48,439 bases of DNA from Prochlorococcus sp. AG-436-C13 (GCA_003212695.1 QCPC01000011.1:1-48439); one strand, 5' to 3'; shown: positions 26,861-37,331, numbered from the stretch's first letter. The notes: generated from the sequence alone by a model not told the origin. Translations and numbers: made by a program.

Positions 26861-27922
26861 TTATTCTTTAGCGCTTTCTACCAGCCTTGCCACAAGTTGT
26901 GAAATATTTATTCCAGAAGCCTGCCAAAGCATTGGATACATACTTTGAGAAGTAAACCCTGGAATTGTATTGATTTCATTGATCCATAAATTCCCTTTAT
27001 CTTCTTGGTAGAAGAAATCTACTCTTGCCATCCCTTCCACTGAAATGACCTTACAAGCAATGAGAGCAAGCTCTTTAACTTTTCTGGATATTTCTTCAGG
27101 GATTGAAGCTGGTATTGTAATTTTACTCGAGGTTGCAGAATACTTGCTATTGTAGTCATACCAGTCTGAGTTATAATTAACTTCCCCAACGCATGAAGAA
27201 ATAATCTTTTTCTTTCCAAGGACAGCACATTCAAGCTCTCTTGCTTTAACACTTTTTTCAATCAATACTCTTTTATCTAGTTTTCTTGCAATTTTAAAAC
27301 CTTCTATAAGCTCTGCTTTGTTATATGCCTTGCTAATCCCAACAGAAGAACCAAGATTTGCTGGCTTTATAAAACATGGATATCCTATTTTATGTTCTAT
27401 TTCCTGAATTAAATTACTTATTTCTTTTTCACTTAATACAGCTGCATTGTGTATTGGTAAATATTCGACTTGAGGTAAACCTGATACACAAAATGCAGCT
27501 TTCATTGCAATCTTATCCATTCCTAAAGCCGATCCAAAAACATCACTACCAACAAATGGTTTTCGAGTTAATTTGAATAACCCTTGAATTGTTCCATCTT
27601 CACCATTTGGGCCATGAAGTATAGGGAACCAAATATCTATTTGCTTTAGTTCATAAAATAAATCATCGAAAGAATTAGGAATAAAGTTATTGGCTGGTTC
27701 GGACTCTTTTGGGATAAGATTTTTCTTGAGAATTTCTTCTGCAAATTGATTGGAATGCCATTTACCTTCTTTATCAATATAAATACTAGTTACTTTATAT
27801 TTGAGCAAATTAGAACTATCACTCAGGGCCTTAATTATTGTTTTAGCAGAGTTTATAGATACTTGATGTTCTTCAGAGACTCCTCCAAAAATTATTCCAA
27901 TTGTTGTAAATTCCTTAATCAT
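26861..27922 (-). CDS. ddl: D-alanine--D-alanine ligase
   Basis: An ATP-grasp ligase of 353 residues that makes D-Ala-D-Ala for peptidoglycan. The N-terminal GIIFGGVSEEHQVS and the substrate segment PILHGPNGEDGTIQGL are present. The ATP-site lid and grasp segments KPANLGSSVGISKA and the Mg-binding INEINTIPGFT near the C-terminus are complete. It is preceded by miaB (five bases) and followed by the unnamed 136-residue gene and ftsQ, which forms a wall and division operon. Confidence 0.96.
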   Translation of the reverse strand: MIKEFTTIGIIFGGVSEEHQVSINSAKTIIKALSDSSNLLKYKVTSIYIDKEGKWHSNQFAEEILKKNLIPKESEPANNFIPNSFDDLFYELKQIDIWFPILHGPNGEDGTIQGLFKLTRKPFVGSDVFGSALGMDKIAMKAAFCVSGLPQVEYLPIHNAAVLSEKEISNLIQEIEHKIGYPCFIKPANLGSSVGISKAYNKAELIEGFKIARKLDKRVLIEKSVKARELECAVLGKKKIISSCVGEVNYNSDWYDYNSKYSATSSKITIPASIPEEISRKVKELALIACKVISVEGMARVDFFYQEDKGNLWINEINTIPGFTSQSMYPMLWQASGINISQLVARLVESAKE

Positions 27923-27926
27923 TAAA

Positions 27927-29336
27927 TTATTTATTTACTGGAATTCCAGTTAGAGAAAATGCTCTAATTTCATTGATTTTTATGTTAACAATATCTCCTG
28001 GTAAGTATGAAAGATTATCAGGACCTGATTTTGGGAAGAATGTTAGCCGATTAGTCCTTGTTCTTCCCATTAATTGATTTTTATCTTTGTGGTTTATATT
28101 CTCAGCTAGTACCTCTACGATTTTATTCTTGTAGCGTTTATTCCTTCCCCTAGCTGTATTCTCAACCAAATAATTTATTTCTCTTAGACGTTCTATTTTT
28201 ACTTCTTCTGCAATTTGCCCTGGCCATGATGCCGCTGGTGTATTAGGTCTGGGTGAATATGCTGCAGTATTTACTTGGTCAAATTTTATTTCTCTAATTA
28301 CTTCCATTGTATTTTCGAATTGGAGTTCACTCTCCTCAGGAAAAGCAACAATTACATCAGCACTGATGGATGCATTTGGTATAAGCTCTCTAATTTTATA
28401 AATAATTCTTTTATATTTTTCTATTGTATATCCTCTACCCATTCTTTTAAGGATTTCATTGTCACCACTTTGAAATGGTATATGAAAGTGTTCACAAATT
28501 TTAGGTAAATCAGCACATGCTTTAATTAAACGATCTGTGAAATAACGTGGATGACTTGTGGCAAATCTAATTCTTTCAATACCTTCTATATCGTGAATAA
28601 AATATAGTAAATCGGTCAATGTATTATCTCTCCTACCTGATGGTGAAATGCCTGGTAAATCCCTTCCATAAGCATCAATATTTTGACCTAATAAGGTTAT
28701 TTCTTTGAAACCTCTTTCAGCTAGATCTTTTATTTCGTGTTTTATTGCTGTTGGTAATCTTGATTGTTCTTTACCCCTTACAGCAGGAACTACACAATAG
28801 GTGCATCGTTCGTTGCATCCGTAAATTACATTTACCCAAGCACAAATACTGCTTTCTCTTCTTGCTGTAGTCAGATCTTCAAGTATTTTATGTTCTTCTG
28901 TAGCAACTACTTGCTGACCATTGTCAACTTGGTTAAGAAGCGTTTCTAATCTATTAGCATGTTGAGGTCCCATTACTAAGTCTAGTTCGGGAACTCTTCT
29001 CAAAAGAGCCTCTCCTTCCTGTTGAGCAACACAGCCTGCAATTATAAGCTTCAGGTTAGGTGAAGTCTTTTTCCTAATCGCTTGTTTCCCTAAATAGCTA
29101 TAAACCTTTTGTTCAGCATTATCTCTAATTGTGCAAGTATTATATAAGACCAAATCAGCACTTGTTTCTGATTTTGCCTCTTTGTATCCCATCTTCTTAA
29201 GTATTCCAGCCATGCGCTCAGAATCGGCTTTATTCATCTGACAGCCAAAAGTGGTAATCCAGAAAGTTCCTCTTTTCTGATTAGAGGTTTCAAAATCTTT
29301 TTTTATTTTTTCCGATTGAGTTGATATTGCTGTCAC
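27927..29336 (-). CDS. miaB: tRNA-2-methylthio-N6-dimethylallyladenosine synthase
   Basis: A radical SAM methylthiotransferase of 469 residues that modifies A37 of tRNAs reading U-starting codons. The N-terminal UPF0004 domain holds the auxiliary cluster cysteines ([35 protein letters not shown]). The radical SAM cluster is [13 protein letters not shown] domain closes the protein. The first 18 residues are an extra hydrophilic extension. It is five bases upstream of ddl on the minus strand. Plus-strand tRNA-like sequence upstream is in fact a minus-strand tRNA-His. Confidence 0.96.
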   Translation of the reverse strand: MTAISTQSEKIKKDFETSNQKRGTFWITTFGCQMNKADSERMAGILKKMGYKEAKSETSADLVLYNTCTIRDNAEQKVYSYLGKQAIRKKTSPNLKLIIAGCVAQQEGEALLRRVPELDLVMGPQHANRLETLLNQVDNGQQVVATEEHKILEDLTTARRESSICAWVNVIYGCNERCTYCVVPAVRGKEQSRLPTAIKHEIKDLAERGFKEITLLGQNIDAYGRDLPGISPSGRRDNTLTDLLYFIHDIEGIERIRFATSHPRYFTDRLIKACADLPKICEHFHIPFQSGDNEILKRMGRGYTIEKYKRIIYKIRELIPNASISADVIVAFPEESELQFENTMEVIREIKFDQVNTAAYSPRPNTPAASWPGQIAEEVKIERLREINYLVENTARGRNKRYKNKIVEVLAENINHKDKNQLMGRTRTNRLTFFPKSGPDNLSYLPGDIVNIKINEIRAFSLTGIPVNK

Positions 29337-29429
29337 AATGAAAATCTAAAGTTTTAACAAAGGACTTTCTAAGTTTCTCATTACAAATCACTTTTTCTTG
29401 TGATCTTTCATAAGATTCTATTAAATAAG

Positions 29430-29503
29430 GGCGAGCGAGGGGATTCGAACCCCCGAATAGCGGCGCCACAAGCCGCTGCCTTAACCACTTGGCGACGCCC
29501 GCC
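29430..29503 (-). tRNA. tRNA-His (anticodon GTG)
   Basis: A minus-strand cloverleaf. The 7-bp acceptor stem pairs 29496-29502 with 29431-29437 (one G:U). An extra 5' G (29503) faces the C discriminator (29430), the identity mark of tRNA-His. The anticodon loop CTTGTGG gives GTG (bases 29467-29469 on the plus strand). The T arm reads GGGGGTTCGAATCCCC. It lies in the gap between divergent miaB and the amidohydrolase gene. Confidence 0.97.
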
Positions 29504-29546
29504 GCGTATATATACAAATTTACCAATTCTCACTTGATTCATATAA

Positions 29547-30830
29547 ATGTTTGCGCAAAGAAAGACATCTCCTGAAATTCAAATCTTTGATGCGTTTGTT
29601 CCACGTGGCCTGATATCAAGTGATAAAGATCCTTTGAATCTTCAAATAACTCCTGAGGGACTTGTCCCTTTGCGTATTCAACTTGGAAATGGTGTTATCA
29701 AAAATATTGAAGCAATCAAAGATCATGAAGATATGCCTTCGATTTTGATGCTACCAAGATTTGTTGAACCTCATGCTCATATTGATAAAGCGTTTACTTG
29801 GGGAACTTCGCCAAACCTCTTGGGTACATATGAAGGTGCAATGAATGCAAATTTAGAAGAGTATAAACAACGCACTACTCAAGAAGTTCGATTAAGAGCT
29901 GAGAAATCATTAAATTTGGCTTTGAGAAATGGAATAAGAGCAATTCGTACTCATATAGATAGTTTTGACATGATTGGGGCTCAAAGTTGGGATGTTTTTG
30001 GGGAAATTAAAAAGGAATGGAAAGCTTTGATTGAAATGCAATGTGTTGCATTGGTTCCAATAGAATATTGGACAACTCAAAATGGTAAAAATTTAGCTTC
30101 CAAAGTTGCTGAAAAACATGGCCTTTTAGGTGGGGTGATTTCTCCTCCTTACCAAAAAAAGATTTTAAGAAATCAATTAAGAGAATTATTTTCTTTGGCA
30201 AATGATTTTGGATGCGGTATAGATCTTCATATTGATGAAACCTCTTTATCTCCAGGAGCAGGCCTGCGTGAATTGCTCTACATGCTTGATCAAATTAATC
30301 TAGATGTACCACTTACTTGTAGTCATTTGAGTAGTATGGCTTTGATTGAGCCAGAACCTTTAAAAATCCTTGCTGATAGATTGGCATATCATGACGTTAG
30401 TGTCGTAGCGCTTCCTCTTACAAATTTCTGGTTGCTTTCACGTGATGAAAATTGTTCTCCTTTGAGACGGCCTCTTGCTCCTATTAAACAACTTCAGATG
30501 GCAGGCGTTACAGTGGCTATTGGAGGAGATAATGTTCAGGATCCTTGGTTTCCAGCGGGCAATTTTGATCCACTTGCTTTGATGTCAACTTCAATGTCTA
30601 TTACTCATTCTGCCCCGTGGAACAGACTCGGACTGTCCCTTTTTACTACAGGTCCTGCAAGACTTATGGATCTTAAATGGGATGGAACATTTAAAATTGG
30701 GTGTGCAGCTGATCTTATTTTGATAGATGCGGAAAATTGGTCTGCCGCTATGTCGACGCCTCCAAGCAGAAAAGTCATGGTTAATGGTCAATGGATAACT
30801 CATGACACCTTTACATCTTTGAAAAATTGA
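29547..30830 (+). CDS. CodA-like metal-dependent amidohydrolase
   Basis: A 427-residue member of the amidohydrolase superfamily in the cytosine-deaminase group. Metal ligands follow the CodA pattern: His76 and His78 (EPHAHIDKAF), the His and catalytic Glu in DLHIDET, the His in CSHLSSM, and the Asp in GGDNVQDPW. Everything needed for a one-metal deaminase or hydrolase is intact. The last four bases overlap the frame of the following FAD oxidase gene, so they form a two-gene unit. Substrate is not readable. Cytosine, another ring amide or a guanidine-type compound are all possible; the oxidase suggests a catabolic pair. Confidence 0.85.
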   Translation: MFAQRKTSPEIQIFDAFVPRGLISSDKDPLNLQITPEGLVPLRIQLGNGVIKNIEAIKDHEDMPSILMLPRFVEPHAHIDKAFTWGTSPNLLGTYEGAMNANLEEYKQRTTQEVRLRAEKSLNLALRNGIRAIRTHIDSFDMIGAQSWDVFGEIKKEWKALIEMQCVALVPIEYWTTQNGKNLASKVAEKHGLLGGVISPPYQKKILRNQLRELFSLANDFGCGIDLHIDETSLSPGAGLRELLYMLDQINLDVPLTCSHLSSMALIEPEPLKILADRLAYHDVSVVALPLTNFWLLSRDENCSPLRRPLAPIKQLQMAGVTVAIGGDNVQDPWFPAGNFDPLALMSTSMSITHSAPWNRLGLSLFTTGPARLMDLKWDGTFKIGCAADLILIDAENWSAAMSTPPSRKVMVNGQWITHDTFTSLKN

Positions 30831-30841
30831 TTGTTTGTAAA

Positions 30842-32194
30842 ATGTTTAATAGATCAAGCCTGACTGAGTTCTTAAGCGAGATTAATGGTATCCCTGGCTT
30901 GGAAATTCTTAAAAGAGCTTCTGAGCAAAAAAGATATTCTAGAGATTTCTTTGATTATTCACCAATACTTAAAGAACAACTTGATTCATGTCGTGCAGAT
31001 TGTGTTGTAAAACCTTCCTCAGTAGAAGCAGTTATTTCTATAGCAAGACTCTGTCGGAAGCACGAAATCCCTTTGACTTTGAGGGGTTCAGGTACAGGTA
31101 ATTATGGACAGTGTGTCCCTCTTTGTGGAGGAGTCGTAATGCTAATGACAGCTCTTAAAAGTATACGTAACTTTAATATAACTACAGGAGTGGTAACTGT
31201 AGAAGCTGGTTGCCTACTCGGAGACTTGAATAAATATTTACTTAAAAAGGGTCGTCAATTAAGATTGCTACCAAGTACTTGGCAAACAGCTTCTGTGGCA
31301 GGTTTTGTCGCAGGGGGCTCTGGTGGAATTGGCTCTGTCCGTTGGGGGTTTCTCAGAGACCCTGGCCACTTACTTGGACTTGAAGTGATAACGTTAGAAG
31401 AGTCTCCACAGAAAATTCAATTAGAGGCAAAATCATCTGAGGCTCTGAATCATTCATATGGAACCAATGGAATTATTACTGCTTTAACGTTGTCCACTTG
31501 TCCAGCAGTCGACTGGCAAGAGATATCTTTGGATTGCAAGGAGTTGGGAAGTGCAATAGAGCTACTAAAGTCTTGTACTAAAGCAGCTGTTAATTTATTT
31601 CTATGTAGCTTCTTGGAAAAGAAAATTGTTGAATCAATGCCTAATTGGAGTGGAGAAGCGAAAGGTAAGCACCGCTTGTTGCTTTTAGTTGATCCGGATG
31701 GACTTAGCACTATTGAGAAACTTGCTATAGAATTCGGAGCAGATTTTTTTCACTTGGGATCTGAACATGAAAATATTGGAAATGGGTTGCGAGAACTTAC
31801 TTGGAATCACACTACATTGCATATGAGAGCAATAGACTCTGAGTGGACTTATTTGCAGATGCTTTTACCTCAACCAGAGATTAATTTAATTGAAAATTTA
31901 AATAGGAAATGGGGTGAAAATTTGCTATGGCATTTAGAAGCAGTTAGGCAGTATGGGGTTCAAAGAATAGCGGCCTTGCCTTTAGTGAAATGGCAAGGTC
32001 GGCACAAATTGGATGAGTTGATGAATGATTGTAATGAGGCCGGTGCAATTATGTTTAATCCTCATGTCATTACGGTTGAAGATGGTGGATTAGGAGTTAT
32101 TGATTCTGATCAGGTTGAAGCTAAAAAAAAATTTGATCCAAAAGGGATATTAAATCCAGGCAAACTAAGAGGTTGGACTTCCACAAAAAGTTAG
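30842..32194 (+). CDS. FAD-binding oxidase (GlcD/VAO family)
   Basis: An oxidoreductase of about 450 residues with the FAD-binding type 4 domain: VVKPSSVEAVISIAR, then RGSGTGNYGQCVPLCGGVVM as the pyrophosphate loop, GVVTVEAGCLLGDLN, and GFVAGGSGGIGSV. The C-terminal cap ends in the usual FDPKGILNPGKLRG. No covalent-flavin His is seen. Related enzymes oxidise glycolate, lactate and other 2-hydroxy acids, but the substrate here is open. The ATG at 30842 is chosen; a TTG at 30827 overlapping the upstream stop is the alternative. It converges on folC with a four-base overlap. Confidence 0.85.
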   Translation: MFNRSSLTEFLSEINGIPGLEILKRASEQKRYSRDFFDYSPILKEQLDSCRADCVVKPSSVEAVISIARLCRKHEIPLTLRGSGTGNYGQCVPLCGGVVMLMTALKSIRNFNITTGVVTVEAGCLLGDLNKYLLKKGRQLRLLPSTWQTASVAGFVAGGSGGIGSVRWGFLRDPGHLLGLEVITLEESPQKIQLEAKSSEALNHSYGTNGIITALTLSTCPAVDWQEISLDCKELGSAIELLKSCTKAAVNLFLCSFLEKKIVESMPNWSGEAKGKHRLLLLVDPDGLSTIEKLAIEFGADFFHLGSEHENIGNGLRELTWNHTTLHMRAIDSEWTYLQMLLPQPEINLIENLNRKWGENLLWHLEAVRQYGVQRIAALPLVKWQGRHKLDELMNDCNEAGAIMFNPHVITVEDGGLGVIDSDQVEAKKKFDPKGILNPGKLRGWTSTKS

Positions 32195-33423
32195 TCTTTG
32201 AGACTTGCTATAAGATCTCCTATTAAATACAGGGAACCTGTTATGACTGGCGCAGGTATGGGCCATTTGTTTTTTGATTTCAATACTTCTAAAGCTTCTC
32301 TGACTCCTGTTGCTTCGCGTAATTGGGCTGACAATTCAGGACAAGTTTTGCATAGTTCTTTTTTAGTCCAGCTTTGATGATTAGGTACAGGAACAATCCA
32401 AGCCATGTCAATTTCTTTTAATAAATTCCTCAACATTTTTGGAGCATCTTTTTGAATTTGTATACCAATTATCCAATGTACAGTTTTATTTGAATTAGAC
32501 CAATTTAACCTCTCTTTTGAAAGTTGTTTGATTGCATGAGGATTATGAGCACCATCTAATAAAATAGGTTTACCTTCCCAACGTTTTAATTGTAATCTTC
32601 CTGGCCATTTTGCTGAAGCTAAGCCTTCTTTTATGTCTTGATTATTGACCTCCCAACCTAAGTCTATTAAGGACTCTAAAATAGCTTTTGCAACAGCTGC
32701 ATTTTCTCTTTGTATTTCACCTGCAAGACCAAGATTCCAGCTTTTAGAGAGAGGAGATACCCATTTAATCTTAGCTTCTTTTTGTAAAACAATTTCTTCA
32801 ATAACTTCTTTAACATCAGACTCTTGAATTGAACTAATTACTAGGCTGCCTTTAGAAATAATAGCCGCTTTTTCTTTTGTGATTTCCTTTAAACTCTGGC
32901 CTAGATATTCGCAATGATCTAAACCAATTCCAGAAATCCCTATAAAAGGCCTTAATGGATGAGATGTCGTTGCATCTAGTCTTCCCCCTAATCCAACTTC
33001 TAAGATCATCAACTTAACTTTATTTAAATAAAAGTGATTAAATGCTCCTGCTATTACAAGCTCAAAAGGAGTTAAATTTTCTGCTTGAGATATTGCTTTA
33101 ACAGTAGTAATAGATTCTATAAATTTTTCATTTGAAATTGCCTTTCCATCAACTCTAATTCTTTCACACCAGTCAACTAGATGAGGTGAAGTTGTGCATC
33201 CTGTCCTTATTCCTGCTTTTATAAGACAACTTTCCAAGAAACAGGCAATTGAGCCTTTTCCATTTGTTCCTGCAATCTGAATAGCAGGTATATTTTTGCA
33301 AGGGTTGCCCATTGCCTCTATTACACTTTCAATTCTTTTTAGGCCTAAATTTACACCTCTTGATTTTAAAGGAGGTATTAGCTCCTGTATTGATTTATTC
33401 CTATCTGAATTATTGTTTTTCAA
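32191..33423 (-). CDS. folC: Folylpolyglutamate synthase / dihydrofolate synthase
   Basis: A Mur-ligase-like enzyme of 410 residues that adds glutamate to dihydropteroate and folates. The ATP-binding loop is AGTNGKGSIACFLE near residue 48. TTSPHLVDWCERIRV and the LILEVGLGGRLDATT segment are typical, as is DGAHNPHA in the C-terminal domain. Its start overlaps the argD stop by four bases, so argD and folC are likely co-transcribed. The 3' end overlaps the FAD oxidase by four bases on the other strand. Confidence 0.95.
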   Translation of the reverse strand: MKNNNSDRNKSIQELIPPLKSRGVNLGLKRIESVIEAMGNPCKNIPAIQIAGTNGKGSIACFLESCLIKAGIRTGCTTSPHLVDWCERIRVDGKAISNEKFIESITTVKAISQAENLTPFELVIAGAFNHFYLNKVKLMILEVGLGGRLDATTSHPLRPFIGISGIGLDHCEYLGQSLKEITKEKAAIISKGSLVISSIQESDVKEVIEEIVLQKEAKIKWVSPLSKSWNLGLAGEIQRENAAVAKAILESLIDLGWEVNNQDIKEGLASAKWPGRLQLKRWEGKPILLDGAHNPHAIKQLSKERLNWSNSNKTVHWIIGIQIQKDAPKMLRNLLKEIDMAWIVPVPNHQSWTKKELCKTCPELSAQLREATGVREALEVLKSKNKWPIPAPVITGSLYLIGDLIASLKD

Positions 33424-34604
33424 TTAGTAACTTTAGATAAACATGAATCAAGCCTTCTTAGCAATTGATTTATTTCCTTTTTTGAAATAACTAAGGGCGG
33501 CACTATCCTTATAACTTTTCTGCCTGCACCTATAACCAGTAAACCTTCTTTAATTGCAATTTCTACTATAATAGAAGAATTTAAGTTACTTTCTTCTTTA
33601 ATTACTAAACCTTGCATTAGCCCAAGACCTCTTACTTCTTTTAGATCAAATGAATAATTAGAGATGATTTTTTCTAATCCTAATCTTAGTTGAGTTCCTC
33701 TATTAGTTACATTTTCTAAGATCTTTCTATTACTTATCTCTTTGCCAACGGTTAAGGCCGCTTTACATGCAAAGGGATTGCCTCCAAAAGTACTTGCATG
33801 ATCTCCTGGTTTAAATATATTTGCACTTTCTTTTACAAGTAAAGCTCCAATTGCATGCCCTCCTCCTAAACCTTTTGCAAGCGTGAATGCATCAGGCTCT
33901 ATGCATAGGTGCTCATATCCCCATAGCGTCCCTGTTCTGCCCATTCCTGATTGAACTTCATCAAGAATTAATAGAATTTCATGCTTGCTACAAAGGTCTC
34001 TAAGGAATTTGAAAAACTTTTTTTCCCCAGGATGAATACCTCCTTCCCCTTGAATGGGTTCTATTAAAATAGCTGAAATTTTAGGACCGTTCTCTTCGAT
34101 TTTTTCTTGTAAGCTTTTAACTTCATTTGAATTATTAAACTTGAAGAATTCAAAACCTTCAACTAGAGGCTCAAATCCTTTGTGATATTTAGGTTGGCCT
34201 GTAGCACTTATTGCGGCAAGTGTTCTGCCATGAAAACTAGAGTTCGCACATAGAATTATTGGATTTTTAATTCCTTTCTTTATATGTCCATATTTGCGAG
34301 CTAATTTTATCGCTGCTTCATTTGCTTCGGCACCACTGTTGCAGAAGAAAACTTTATCAGCGCAACTTTCTCTTACCAGCCATTCTGCTAATTCTTCCTG
34401 TTCTTCTATGTGATAGAGATTTGAAACATGTTGAATTTTTCTAAGCTGGTCAATAAGAACTTTTGATAATTTCTTATCGCTGTGACCGAGACTGCATGTT
34501 GCAATTCCAGCAACTGCATCTAAATATCTATTGCCTTTTTCATCCCAGACCCAACTGCCCCTACCTTTTACTATTTTCAAAGGGAGTCTTTGATAGGTTT
34601 CCAT
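33420..34604 (-). CDS. argD: Acetylornithine aminotransferase
   Basis: A class III PLP aminotransferase of 394 residues that makes N-acetylornithine in arginine synthesis. The PLP lysine is in FTLAKGLGGGHAIGA, preceded by ILDEVQSGMGRTG. CNSGAEANEAAIKLARK binds the cofactor phosphate. The frame stays open upstream to 34688, but that extension is the body of tRNA-Leu, so the true start is the ATG at 34604 (METYQRLPLKIVKGRG), the normal beginning of the family. It is coupled to folC. Confidence 0.95.
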   Translation of the reverse strand: METYQRLPLKIVKGRGSWVWDEKGNRYLDAVAGIATCSLGHSDKKLSKVLIDQLRKIQHVSNLYHIEEQEELAEWLVRESCADKVFFCNSGAEANEAAIKLARKYGHIKKGIKNPIILCANSSFHGRTLAAISATGQPKYHKGFEPLVEGFEFFKFNNSNEVKSLQEKIEENGPKISAILIEPIQGEGGIHPGEKKFFKFLRDLCSKHEILLILDEVQSGMGRTGTLWGYEHLCIEPDAFTLAKGLGGGHAIGALLVKESANIFKPGDHASTFGGNPFACKAALTVGKEISNRKILENVTNRGTQLRLGLEKIISNYSFDLKEVRGLGLMQGLVIKEESNLNSSIIVEIAIKEGLLVIGAGRKVIRIVPPLVISKKEINQLLRRLDSCLSKVTN

Positions 34605-34612
34605 CAAACAAG

Positions 34613-34694
34613 TGGGAGCGGTCGGACTTGAACCGACAAACCCGAAGGTGCCGCATTTTGAGTGCGGTGCGTCTACCAATTCCACCACGCTCCC
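34613..34694 (-). tRNA. tRNA-Leu (anticodon CAA)
   Basis: A minus-strand class II tRNA of 82 bases. The acceptor stem pairs 34688-34694 with 34614-34620, and 34613 (A) is the discriminator. The anticodon arm CCGCA-CTCAAAA-TGCGG gives anticodon CAA. There is a variable arm (CACCTTCGGGT) and a T arm CGGTTCAAGTCCG. It ends nine bases before the argD start, so it may be cut from the argD transcript. Confidence 0.97.
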
Positions 34695-34729
34695 TTGATT
34701 TTGACTTGTGTATGGATTAGTTATTAAGT

Positions 34730-36115
34730 TTAGGCCACTTCGGCCCTAGAATAAAAATTGTGTTTAGGAACTGATTCTTTTATCTGATTAATAATCTTTT
34801 TTTCATTTAGAGCTTCCTTCCTCGAAATGTTAGCTCCAAGATCATTCAACTTCTGTTCGAAATTCTCATATCCTCTGTCTAGGTGATCTAATCCTTGAAT
34901 TTTAGATGTACCTTTTGCGTTAAGACTTGCTAAGACCATAGCAGCTGAGGATCTTAGATCGCCTCCAGCAACATAAGTTGCACGTAATTCAGCTACTCCA
35001 TTTATGACTGCTTTGTTTTGACATAAATCTATTTTGCCCCCCATCTTGTTTAATTCACCAACGTGTTGCATTCTTTTTTCGAAAACAGTTTCTCTGATTA
35101 TGGATGTACCTTCAGCAGTTGACATCAGAGCCATGAAAGGTGCTTGTAGATCAGTAGGGAATCCTGGGAAGGGGCTAGTAGTTATGTTTACTGCTTTTAT
35201 TGTCTTTGGAGGAATTACTTTTACTCCATCACCTTCTTTTGTTATCGAACAGCCGCATTCTTCAAGCTTTGAAATAACAGATTTTAGATGAGATTGTACT
35301 AGAGGAGAGATTGACAAAGGACAACGTGTAATTGCTGATGCAATCAAAAATGTACCTGCTTCAATTCGATCAGGAATTACTTCGTGTTTACATCCCTTTA
35401 AACTATTTACACCTTTAATTGTTATCTGATTAGTTCCAGCACCATTGATCTTGGCACCCATCTTATTCAAAAGATTAGCTAGATCTTGAATTTCAGGCTC
35501 TTGAGCTGCACCATTTATAATGGTTGATCCTTTCGCAAGAGTTGCTGCCATAAGTATGGTCTCTGTGGCTCCAACACTTTTACATCTAAGATTTATTTCC
35601 TTCCCAATAAGCCTCTTGTCAGGACTTTTTGTTTTTGCAAAAACATAGTCGTTTTCAAATTTTACATAAGCACCTAATTCCTTTAGGCCTTGAATATGTT
35701 CGTCAACAGGTCTAGATCCTATTTGACAACCTCCTGGCAAAGGAATCTTAACTGCACCTAATCTTGCGAGAAGAGGACCTATACAGACAAAACTGGCCCT
35801 AAGAGCATGAACCAATTCATAAGGCAAGAAAGTATTGGTTATAGATAAAGATTTATTTGATATTTGGAGTTGATTGCCAGTACGCCTTATATCAGCTCCA
35901 GTTGAGGTGAGCAATTCTGACATTACCTCTATATCTGTAAGTTCTGGAACATTGCTTAAATGAATAGACTCTTTTGATAAAAGAGAAGCTGCCATTAGAA
36001 CTAATGCAGAATTTTTGGCACCACTGACTTTTACGTGACCAGACAGCACATTTTTCCCTTTAACCTCTAAAAAAGGTTTAATTGGCTCTTCAGATATTGA
36101 TCCTGCAATTCTCAT
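34730..36115 (-). CDS. murA: UDP-N-acetylglucosamine 1-carboxyvinyltransferase
   Basis: The enzyme that starts peptidoglycan precursor synthesis by adding enolpyruvate from PEP to UDP-GlcNAc. The catalytic Cys130 sits in [18 protein letters not shown]. The N-terminal [11 protein letters not shown] loop (Lys34) and the [11 protein letters not shown] segment are complete. Length is 461 from the ATG at 36115, which I prefer over a TTG at 36151. Because catalytic Cys is present rather than Asp, fosfomycin sensitivity is expected. It lies upstream of tRNA-Leu and argD on the same strand. Confidence 0.94.
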   Translation of the reverse strand: MRIAGSISEEPIKPFLEVKGKNVLSGHVKVSGAKNSALVLMAASLLSKESIHLSNVPELTDIEVMSELLTSTGADIRRTGNQLQISNKSLSITNTFLPYELVHALRASFVCIGPLLARLGAVKIPLPGGCQIGSRPVDEHIQGLKELGAYVKFENDYVFAKTKSPDKRLIGKEINLRCKSVGATETILMAATLAKGSTIINGAAQEPEIQDLANLLNKMGAKINGAGTNQITIKGVNSLKGCKHEVIPDRIEAGTFLIASAITRCPLSISPLVQSHLKSVISKLEECGCSITKEGDGVKVIPPKTIKAVNITTSPFPGFPTDLQAPFMALMSTAEGTSIIRETVFEKRMQHVGELNKMGGKIDLCQNKAVINGVAELRATYVAGGDLRSSAAMVLASLNAKGTSKIQGLDHLDRGYENFEQKLNDLGANISRKEALNEKKIINQIKESVPKHNFYSRAEVA

Positions 36116-36151
36116 GAATGATATTAAACATGAATACTTCCATAATGACAA

Positions 36152-36512
36152 GTTATTCGGTGGCGTCCAGAGCCAAGAGATGTAAAAAAGATAAACTCTA
36201 CTGTTAATTATTTTGCATGAATATATATATGGCTAGTTGTTATCTCTAAAATATATTTGCATGATGGAATTTAATTTCTTGAAAATGTTTTGCTTCTTTC
36301 CTAGAGGAGTATTTGATTTACACATTTAAATAAGCCATATGATTCCGAATTATTGCTATCTTTTAATTAGGATTAAATATAAATTTAATAATTTAATTAC
36401 ATTGTCATTAAAGGCTTTTGAGGATATAAAATAAAAAATTTAAATAAGATAATTATTATGTCAAAATAAAAATACTAAGGAGTTTAAAAAAATTACATTA
36501 TCATTTTTACCA
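36152..36512. other. Gene-free, AT-rich stretch
   Basis: About 360 bases between divergent murA and the rRNA methyltransferase gene. I see only small open frames of ten to about thirty codons, none with convincing composition, and no hairpin or tRNA. It must hold both promoters. TATAAA-like hexamers are too common here to single out one. Confidence 0.6.
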
Positions 36513-37331
36513 TTGATCTCTAGTCGACGGAACCCTTTGGTGCATAGACTTCAAGCGTTGGCTAGTCCAAAAGGAAGATATCAATCATCTTTTTTATTGC
36601 TTGAAGGTTCTCATTTATTACAAGAAGCATTGAAGGCTGGATTGCTACCCGTTGAGATAGTTGCAACTCAAAAGTGGATTGAAGGGAATGCTGAACTTTT
36701 GGGAGAGATTACTTTTGAAGCCCAAATTCAAGTTGTTACTCAATCAGTTCTTAAGGCCGCTTTGACAACAATTAATCCTGATGGAGTGGCTTCTGTTTTG
36801 TCTGTTGACGTCCTACCTAATTTGAATTATGAACCGAATTTTGTTTTAGCGCTTGATCGATTGCAAGACCCAGGTAATTTAGGCACTTTATTTCGCACAG
36901 CGTTGGCTGCTGAGGTTGAGGTTGTTTGGTTGGCTTTAGGTGCAGATCCATTGGGGCAGAAGGTGTTAAGGTCATCAGCAGGAGCTGTTTTGAACCTTCC
37001 TTTTGAACGTTTTACCAACACTGAGGAGGAGGCAATCAATGAATTGTCAGAGAATTTAAAGTTGGCAAAAAATAGAGGCTTGCAAATTGTCGGCACTTAT
37101 AGTCCCAGATCTTCGGTTGAAAATAAAGTTTCTCCTTACTGGGAGATTGATTGGCGAGAACCGACCGTATTGGTTTTAGGTAATGAAGGTACAGGAGTTC
37201 ATCCAAAGATTCAGGATTGTTGTACTCATTCCGTTACTTTGCCTCATAATGAAATTGTTGAATCGTTAAATGTTGCATCTGCTGCTGCTCCTCTACTGTT
37301 AGAAAGGTTAAGAGCCAAAATGATTTCTTAG
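36513..37331 (+). CDS. TrmH-family (SpoU) RNA 2'-O-methyltransferase
   Basis: A SPOUT methyltransferase of 272 residues that methylates ribose 2'-OH groups in rRNA or tRNA. The N-terminal substrate-binding domain is short. The three SpoU motifs are complete: LDRLQDPGNLGTLFRTA, VLVLGNEGTGV and LPHNEIVESLNVASAAA. The start is TTG at 36513, since the conserved opening ISSRRNPLVHRL begins directly after it and no ATG precedes. RlmB is the closest named relative, but the exact nucleotide cannot be told. It is 15 bases upstream of lpd. Confidence 0.9.
   Translation: MISSRRNPLVHRLQALASPKGRYQSSFLLLEGSHLLQEALKAGLLPVEIVATQKWIEGNAELLGEITFEAQIQVVTQSVLKAALTTINPDGVASVLSVDVLPNLNYEPNFVLALDRLQDPGNLGTLFRTALAAEVEVVWLALGADPLGQKVLRSSAGAVLNLPFERFTNTEEEAINELSENLKLAKNRGLQIVGTYSPRSSVENKVSPYWEIDWREPTVLVLGNEGTGVHPKIQDCCTHSVTLPHNEIVESLNVASAAAPLLLERLRAKMIS

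Noticed and set aside
29290..29526. A minus-strand frame of 78 codons across tRNA-His and the miaB start
   Set aside because: It overlaps a perfect tRNA and the first codons of miaB in another frame and has no coding features.
34605..34688. An N-terminal extension of argD reading through tRNA-Leu
   Set aside because: The frame is open by chance. The DNA folds as a full tRNA on that strand and the family begins at the ATG at 34604.
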